Notes under the pieces: model-generated
The model's input: only the letters and a program-made list of their open reading frames with translations
Databases searched by the model: none
Told to the model about the DNA's origin: nothing
Part shown: positions 60,213 through 64,000 of the stretch, piece after piece
Layout: every line of letters starts with the position of its first letter
Position numbering within the stretch: position 1 is the first letter of the stretch
NCBI GenBank assembly: GCA_036489765.1
Contig: DASXFE010000072.1
Coordinates: forward strand, 1 to 64,000
Source: DATARH01 sp036489765
Lineage (GTDB): Bacteria; Pseudomonadota; Alphaproteobacteria; ATCC43930; CGMCC-115725
Length of the DNA stretch: 64,000 nt
Direction of reading: 5' to 3'
Made by a program: the position numbers and the translations under genes

Positions 60213-60214
60213 CG
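60134..60214. repeat. Intergenic repeat, family C, copy 2, inside the msrQ 3' end
   Basis: CGTCGTCCCGGCGAAGGCCGGGATCC-type start and GTCGCCGGGATGACG end; it shares GGGATCC.CGGT.CAAACGC with the copy at 45473. It is translated as the tail of MsrQ. Confidence 0.8.
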
Positions 60215-60291
60215 CTTCTGCAAGTAGACTTCGCTCCCTCCGACACGCTATTTCTGCCGCGACGAACAACACGCGCAACGGGAGAACCGCT

Positions 60292-61515
60292 TTGGCCCAA
60301 AGCTCCGGCTCGATGATCTACAATTTCAAAGAGATCGCCCACCACACGCTCGACGGGTTCGGCGGCATGGGCGAGGGCATGTCGATGCAGATCGCCAAGG
60401 ACGGGCGGCGCATCCTGTGGATGGCGCATGAGAGCGCGCCAAAGAATTTCACCGCGGTCGATGTCAGCGACCCGCGCAACCCCAAGATCGTCGCCCGCGC
60501 CGACCTGCCGACGAGCCACATGCGGTCGAACTCGCTGGAGACGGTAGGCGACATCCTCGCCGTTGCCTACCAGACCCAGCAGCAGGGCCAACAGCCGGCC
60601 GGGTTCGAGCTCTTCGACATCTCGACCCCGGAAACGCCGAAGCGCATCTCCTACGTCGATTGCTCGGGCCCGCATTCCCGGGGCGTGCATCAGCTTTGGT
60701 TCGCGGACGGCGAGACGATCCACATGTCGTCGGGCATGCCCGACTTCACCCCGACCCACCCGAAGGACGACCAGATCTACGTGAGCTTTGACGTGCGCAA
60801 CCCGTCGAAGCCGACCGAGATCGGGCGCTGGTGGTTGCCCGGCCAGATGCAGGGTGACAACGAGGCGCCGCCGAAGCGTCATCCCGAGGGTAGTGACAGC
60901 GGGTTCCGCCCGCACAACACCAACGTCTACCCCGAGCGGCCCGACCGCGTGTACATGGGCTATCTCGACGGCGGGATGATCGTCCTCGACATCAGCGACA
61001 AGGCGCACCCGACGATGGTGTCGCGCTGGGATTATCATCCGCCGAACCAGGGCTTCACCCACACCGTCGTGCCGTTTTTCGAGCGCAATCTCCTCGTCGT
61101 CAGCGACGAATGCGTGCGCAACGACGGCGCGGACTGGCCGAAGCTGGTGTGGATCGTCGACAACCGCGCCGAGGACAACCCGGTGCCGATCGCGACCTGC
61201 CCGATGCCGCCGGTCGAGACCTTCGGCCGGCGCGGCGGCCGCTTCGGCGCGCACAACCTCTGGGAAAACCTGCCGAAGGAAGGCTGCTACCATTCGGACC
61301 AGATCGTCTTCGGTACGTTCTTCAACGGCGGTCTGCGCGCCTACGACCTCGGCAACCCGTACCAGCCGAAAGAGGTCGCGCATTTCGTTCCGACCGTCGA
61401 CGGCGCCCCGACCGGCGCCTGCCAGCTCAATGACGTCTTCATCGACGACCGCGGCATCGTCTTCACCGTCGACCGCCACGTCGGCGGGCTTTACGTGCTG
61501 GAGATGGATTTCTAA
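60292..61515 (+). CDS. LVIVD-repeat beta-propeller protein
   Basis: The 407-residue protein starts at TTG 60292 behind GGGAG. It is built of repeated units of the type FTAVDVSDPRNPKIVARADLP, FELFDISTPETPKRISYVD, VSFDVRNPSKPTEIGRWW and IVLDISDKAHPTMVSRWD, i.e. LVIVD-like blades of a beta-propeller, in places D-x-S-x-P. No signal peptide is visible. A His-rich stretch (CSGPHSRGVHQLW, GAHNLW) could bind a metal. Propellers of this type are found at the cell surface or as binding platforms; the function is unknown. Confidence 0.75.
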   Translation: MAQSSGSMIYNFKEIAHHTLDGFGGMGEGMSMQIAKDGRRILWMAHESAPKNFTAVDVSDPRNPKIVARADLPTSHMRSNSLETVGDILAVAYQTQQQGQQPAGFELFDISTPETPKRISYVDCSGPHSRGVHQLWFADGETIHMSSGMPDFTPTHPKDDQIYVSFDVRNPSKPTEIGRWWLPGQMQGDNEAPPKRHPEGSDSGFRPHNTNVYPERPDRVYMGYLDGGMIVLDISDKAHPTMVSRWDYHPPNQGFTHTVVPFFERNLLVVSDECVRNDGADWPKLVWIVDNRAEDNPVPIATCPMPPVETFGRRGGRFGAHNLWENLPKEGCYHSDQIVFGTFFNGGLRAYDLGNPYQPKEVAHFVPTVDGAPTGACQLNDVFIDDRGIVFTVDRHVGGLYVLEMDF

Positions 61516-61540
61516 AGAGCTGGAAAGCTGTCGGTCCGGC

Positions 61541-61664
61541 CTTCGAGACGCCCGCTGCGCGGGCTCCTCAGGATGAGGAATGACGTTGATGCCATCGGCG
61601 TTGGTGCCACCTACAAACCCTCCTCATCCTGAGGAGCGTCGGAGGCGCGTCTCGAAGGACGCAT
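61541..61664. repeat. Intergenic repeat, family B, copy 2
   Basis: CTTCGAGACG at the left and CGTCTCGAAG at the right are exact inverses, and CTCCTCAGGATGAGGA and TCCTCATCCTGAGGAG form an inner pair. The right end overlaps the first possible start codon of the CobW-type gene. Confidence 0.8.
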
Positions 61665-62700
61665 GGGGTTGATGCAGGACAACCCCGCCACCCTCTTCGC
61701 CGCGCCCACCGCCAGCCCCTTCGGCCGCCGGCAGCGCAGGGTACGCGGCGCCCGCATCCCGGTGTCGATCATCACCGGCTTCCTCGGCTCGGGAAAGACG
61801 ACGCTGGTCCGCGAGTTGCTGGCAACACCGGAGGGCGCCGACACCGCGGTCATCGTCAACGAGTTCGGCGAGGTCGGGATCGACGACGTACTGCTGCGCG
61901 GCTCGGCCGACACGACGGTCCTCCTCGGCAATGGCTGCGTCTGCTGTCTGATGCGCAGCGACCTGCAGGAGACATTGCGGACGCTGTTCGCCGAGCGCAC
62001 CCGCGGCGAGGCGGCGAGTTTCCGCCGCGTCCTCATCGAGACGAGCGGCCTCGCCGATCCGGGGCCGGTGTTGCAGACCTTTGCCAGCGACCGCGCGCTC
62101 GGCGAGGAGTTCCACCTGCAATCGCTGGTCGCCGTCGTCGATGTGATGAACGGGCCCGCCAACCTCGCGGCGATGGAGGAGGCGCGCCACCAGGTCGCGC
62201 TCGCCGACCGCGTCGTCATCACCAAGACCGATCTCGCCCCGCCGGCCGCGGCCGACGCGCTGCGCGAGACACTGGGCCACCTGACCGCGGCGCCAATCGG
62301 CATCGCCCGCGACGGTGTCATCGACCCGGCCTTCCTCCTCGACGACGCGCTCGAGGGCCTCGCCGTGCCCGAGCATCACGACCACGAGCATAGTCATTCC
62401 GACGGGATCGTCAGCTTTGCGATCGAATTCGACAGCCCGTTACGTTGGCCGGTCGTCGAGCAGGCGATGGCGGTGCTGACCGGGCTGCGCGGCGTCGATC
62501 TATTGCGGGTGAAAGGGCTGGTCGCGGTTGACGGCTGCCGCGGCCCGGTTGTCGTCCACGCCGTCCAGCATGTCGCGCACAAACCGGTCGAGCTCGAAGA
62601 TTGGCCTGGCGGGGACCGGCGTTCCCGCCTCGTCTTCATCACCCGGAACATCAACCGGGAAGCGGTCGAACACTTGTTTGCCGCGATTGCCGCAATCTGA
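61663..62700 (+). CDS. CobW/COG0523-family P-loop GTPase
   Basis: About 345 residues: the G1 loop GFLGSGKTTLVREL (about residues 39-52), the metal motif CVCC in GNGCVCCLM (about 87), SGLADPGPV (about 128), and ITKTDLAPP (the NKxD block, about 187). A His-rich loop HHDHEHSHSDG near residue 240 would bind zinc or another metal. Members are metallochaperones (for zinc, cobalt or nickel enzymes). The first ATG (61663) lies at the edge of a repeat; an ATG three codons later (61672) is equally possible. Confidence 0.9.
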   Translation: MGLMQDNPATLFAAPTASPFGRRQRRVRGARIPVSIITGFLGSGKTTLVRELLATPEGADTAVIVNEFGEVGIDDVLLRGSADTTVLLGNGCVCCLMRSDLQETLRTLFAERTRGEAASFRRVLIETSGLADPGPVLQTFASDRALGEEFHLQSLVAVVDVMNGPANLAAMEEARHQVALADRVVITKTDLAPPAAADALRETLGHLTAAPIGIARDGVIDPAFLLDDALEGLAVPEHHDHEHSHSDGIVSFAIEFDSPLRWPVVEQAMAVLTGLRGVDLLRVKGLVAVDGCRGPVVVHAVQHVAHKPVELEDWPGGDRRSRLVFITRNINREAVEHLFAAIAAI

Positions 62701-62736
62701 GGGCACCGACGCTGCTTGTTCGAGTGGGACGGCGGG

Positions 62737-62761
62737 GGCCCACGGAAAGACGCCGTGGGCC
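62737..62761 (+). terminator. Hairpin after the CobW-type gene
   Basis: A perfect 9-base stem (GGCCCACGG at 62737-62745, CCGTGGGCC at 62753-62761) with a 7-base loop lies 36 bases after the stop. There is no T-tract, but the strength and position suggest termination. Confidence 0.55.
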
Positions 62762-62930
62762 GGGGGTAGTGGCGGCTATGAGTGCCGCAGGGATTGATGG
62801 CGATCTGTTACCGAGAAGCGGCATTGCCGTACCGGCGACGGGGTCACGGGCCGGCTCCGCCGCCGCGCCACCCAGCGGCAGCGGGGGATAGACCAGGCGG
62901 AACGCCGCCGGGTAACGCGCGTAACACAAT

Positions 62931-63152
62931 TCATTGCTTCAACACCGCGCGCAGACGGGCCGGCATCGGTTCGTCGAGGACGTGGTCGTAAAGCGAGTGC
63001 AGCAGGTTCGCACCCGTATCATAACCGGCGAGAAAGGCGCGCATTTCCGCGGCGATCGAAACCGGCGAGTGGCGGCGGGTCAGAGATTCTCCGATCGAGA
63101 AATCTGCGGGCTTCATGCGACGGCCTTTCGTGTCTTTGAGCTTTCGCGTCAT
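62931..63152 (-). CDS. NepR-like anti-sigma factor candidate
   Basis: The 73-residue ORF ends with the pattern LLHSLYDHVLDEPMPARLRAVL (about residues 50-71; in short, L-x-x-L-Y-D-x-V-L-x-E-P-x-P-x-R), close to the conserved helix of NepR, the anti-sigma factor that binds EcfG in the general stress response. It lacks an obvious signal peptide or membrane helix. An alternative start at 63116 (61 residues) has AAAGG 8 bases upstream. Its upstream region has an EcfG-type promoter, as known for nepR genes. No phyR or ecfG gene lies nearby, so the call is tentative. Confidence 0.45.
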   Translation of the reverse strand: MTRKLKDTKGRRMKPADFSIGESLTRRHSPVSIAAEMRAFLAGYDTGANLLHSLYDHVLDEPMPARLRAVLKQ

Positions 63153-63181
63153 GCGTTGCAGGCTTCATGTAACGGAATGCA

Positions 63182-63206
63182 AACAGGGTGTAACGAAGAT
63201 GGTTCC
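63182..63206 (-). promoter_or_regulatory. EcfG-type promoter candidate upstream of the NepR-like gene
   Basis: On the minus strand GGAAC (63202-63206) is followed after 16 bases by TGTT (63182-63185). The general stress consensus in alphaproteobacteria is GGAAC-N16/17-CGTT; the -10 box deviates at one base. The gene start is 30 bases downstream (or 66 for the shorter start). Confidence 0.45.
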
Positions 63207-63314
63207 GTTGCCAAGATTGCGAGTCGTCTCAGGCGATATGCGGGGCCGCGGGACTGGCCGAAGGTCAGAATTCTCTGTATGATTCCCGGCTGATACAGGT
63301 TTAAGGGTACCCCG

Positions 63315-64000
63315 ATGAACGATGCGACGATGCCGGCCGGAACCGGCGCGCCCGAGGATTTTTTCAGCGTTTTCCATCAGCGCGCCGAGGCGATCGCCGA
63401 TGCCTGTACACGCTGCGGCGACTGCTTCCGCGCCTGCCCGATGACCGAGCCGGGCGGAATCTCCGGCGCCGACCCAGGCGAGACCGCCGGCGCCATCGTC
63501 GACCTGATCACCGGCGGCGACGGCAACGAGGCGGCGATCCGCTGGGGCGAGGTCTGCAGCGGCAGCGGCAACTGCATTCCGGCCTGCAAGCACGGCATCA
63601 ACCCGCGCTTTATGGTCCAGCTGGCGCGCGGCTTTGCCCGCCGGAACCGCGACGGCGCGCCCCTTAACACGCGCTGGCGCAAGCAATTCCAGGGGATGAG
63701 CCGCGGTGTTCGCGTGCTGTCGCGCTTGCAGATGCCGCCGGAAGCGCTGGCGCGATTCAAGCCGCAGACGGCCGAGCGCACGACCCCGCCCGAGGTCGTG
63801 TTCTACACCGGCTGCAACGTCGTCAAGACGCCCCACATCGCCCTTCTCGCTCTCGACATGCTCGACCTGATCGGCGTCGATTACGAGGTCATGGGCGGGG
63901 TCGGCCAATGCTGCGGCGTGTACCAGTTCCGCGAAGGCGATTTCGTCAACAACAACAAGATGGCCTATGCCACGATTGAGGGGCTCGCCTCGGCCGGCAC
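63315..64000 (+). CDS. Heterodisulfide reductase/GlpC-like (Fe-S) oxidoreductase, 3' truncated by window edge
   Basis: ATG 63315 opens a frame that stays open to the window end (228 residues visible). The ferredoxin-type cluster reads CTRCGDCFRACPM (about residues 31-43), with a second Cys group at CSGSGNCIPACKHG (about 81-94), and the CCG domain begins with VVFYTGCNVVKTPH (about 162) and GGVGQCCGVYQF (about 195). This is the architecture of the heterodisulfide reductase D-like / GlpC family, which passes electrons from dehydrogenases to quinone or thiols. No stop codon is present, so the C-terminal second CCG motif is not seen. Confidence 0.85.
   Translation, partial: MNDATMPAGTGAPEDFFSVFHQRAEAIADACTRCGDCFRACPMTEPGGISGADPGETAGAIVDLITGGDGNEAAIRWGEVCSGSGNCIPACKHGINPRFMVQLARGFARRNRDGAPLNTRWRKQFQGMSRGVRVLSRLQMPPEALARFKPQTAERTTPPEVVFYTGCNVVKTPHIALLALDMLDLIGVDYEVMGGVGQCCGVYQFREGDFVNNNKMAYATIEGLASAG

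Noticed and set aside
62651..62929. Minus-strand frame after the NepR-like gene, beginning CYARYPAAFRLVYPPLPL
   Set aside because: Starts at TTG without a ribosome site, overlaps the strong hairpin at 62737 and a partly antisense region; nothing supports translation. A 52-codon ATGA-coupled frame is also Arg-rich noise.

Overview
The window is GC-rich (clearly above 60 % by eye), densely coded and carries genes on both strands in short operons. Gene content suggests a free-living, heterotrophic alphaproteobacterium, possibly Rhodospirillales- or Hyphomicrobiales-like. Pointers are a glutathione-dependent formaldehyde dehydrogenase, a CaiB/BaiF CoA-transferase, a class I methyltransferase of the alphaproteobacterial type, a NepR-like anti-sigma candidate with an EcfG-like promoter, and many REP/MITE-like palindromes between genes. 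The genus cannot be settled from the sequence alone. I saw no rRNA, tRNA, CRISPR array, prophage or complete insertion sequence.

Layout. 1-9.4 kb: a truncated MetE-like gene, several secreted or unknown proteins, a CmcJ-like and an isopenicillin-N-synthase-like oxygenase, a VOC protein, a patatin-like lipase and an unknown 538-residue protein. 9.5-14.4 kb (minus): a ferritin-like di-iron protein with a clear terminator, a DUF6134-like protein, an MFS transporter and a metallophosphoesterase. 14.4-19.2 kb (minus): a putative catabolic cluster of amidase, two paralogous D-2-hydroxyacid dehydrogenases and an enolase-superfamily enzyme. 19.4-27.2 kb: an NDH-2-like flavoprotein, VOC protein, sulfurtransferase, M81 peptidase, orphan VapB-type antitoxin, formaldehyde dehydrogenase and PilZ protein. 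27.3-32.6 kb: glycerol kinase, cupin, VOC protein, lytic transglycosylase, then two decayed genes (a nonsense-broken small ORF and a frameshifted CoA-transferase).

32.7-37.0 kb holds the most system-like locus: a very compact cassette of two paralogous PhyH-type Fe(II)/2-oxoglutarate dioxygenases flanking a KpsS-like capsule glycosyltransferase. The transferase is fused to an SDR-like domain that lacks the catalytic lysine. A 34-codon ORF with a strong ribosome binding site precedes it. I infer a surface-glycan or lipid modification module.

37-48.7 kb: trans-aconitate methyltransferase, LysR regulator, cupin, second MetE-like protein, tandem-CMD protein, purC, a methyltransferase, TauD-like dioxygenase, LLM oxidoreductase, serine hydrolase and glnS. 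48.8-53 kb: phosphoglycolate phosphatase and the cell-wall precursor genes glmU and glmS. 53-64 kb: a Kef-type antiporter, succinate-semialdehyde dehydrogenase, a complete mazEF module with a palindromic operator, an SMP-30 protein, msrQ without msrP nearby, an LVIVD-repeat protein, a CobW-family GTPase, the NepR-like gene and the start of a CCG-domain iron-sulfur protein cut by the window end.

At least five families of palindromic intergenic repeats occur more than once. In two places they form the coding sequence for the C-terminal tail of a protein. The region is rich in non-heme iron oxygenases: five of four different subfamilies.
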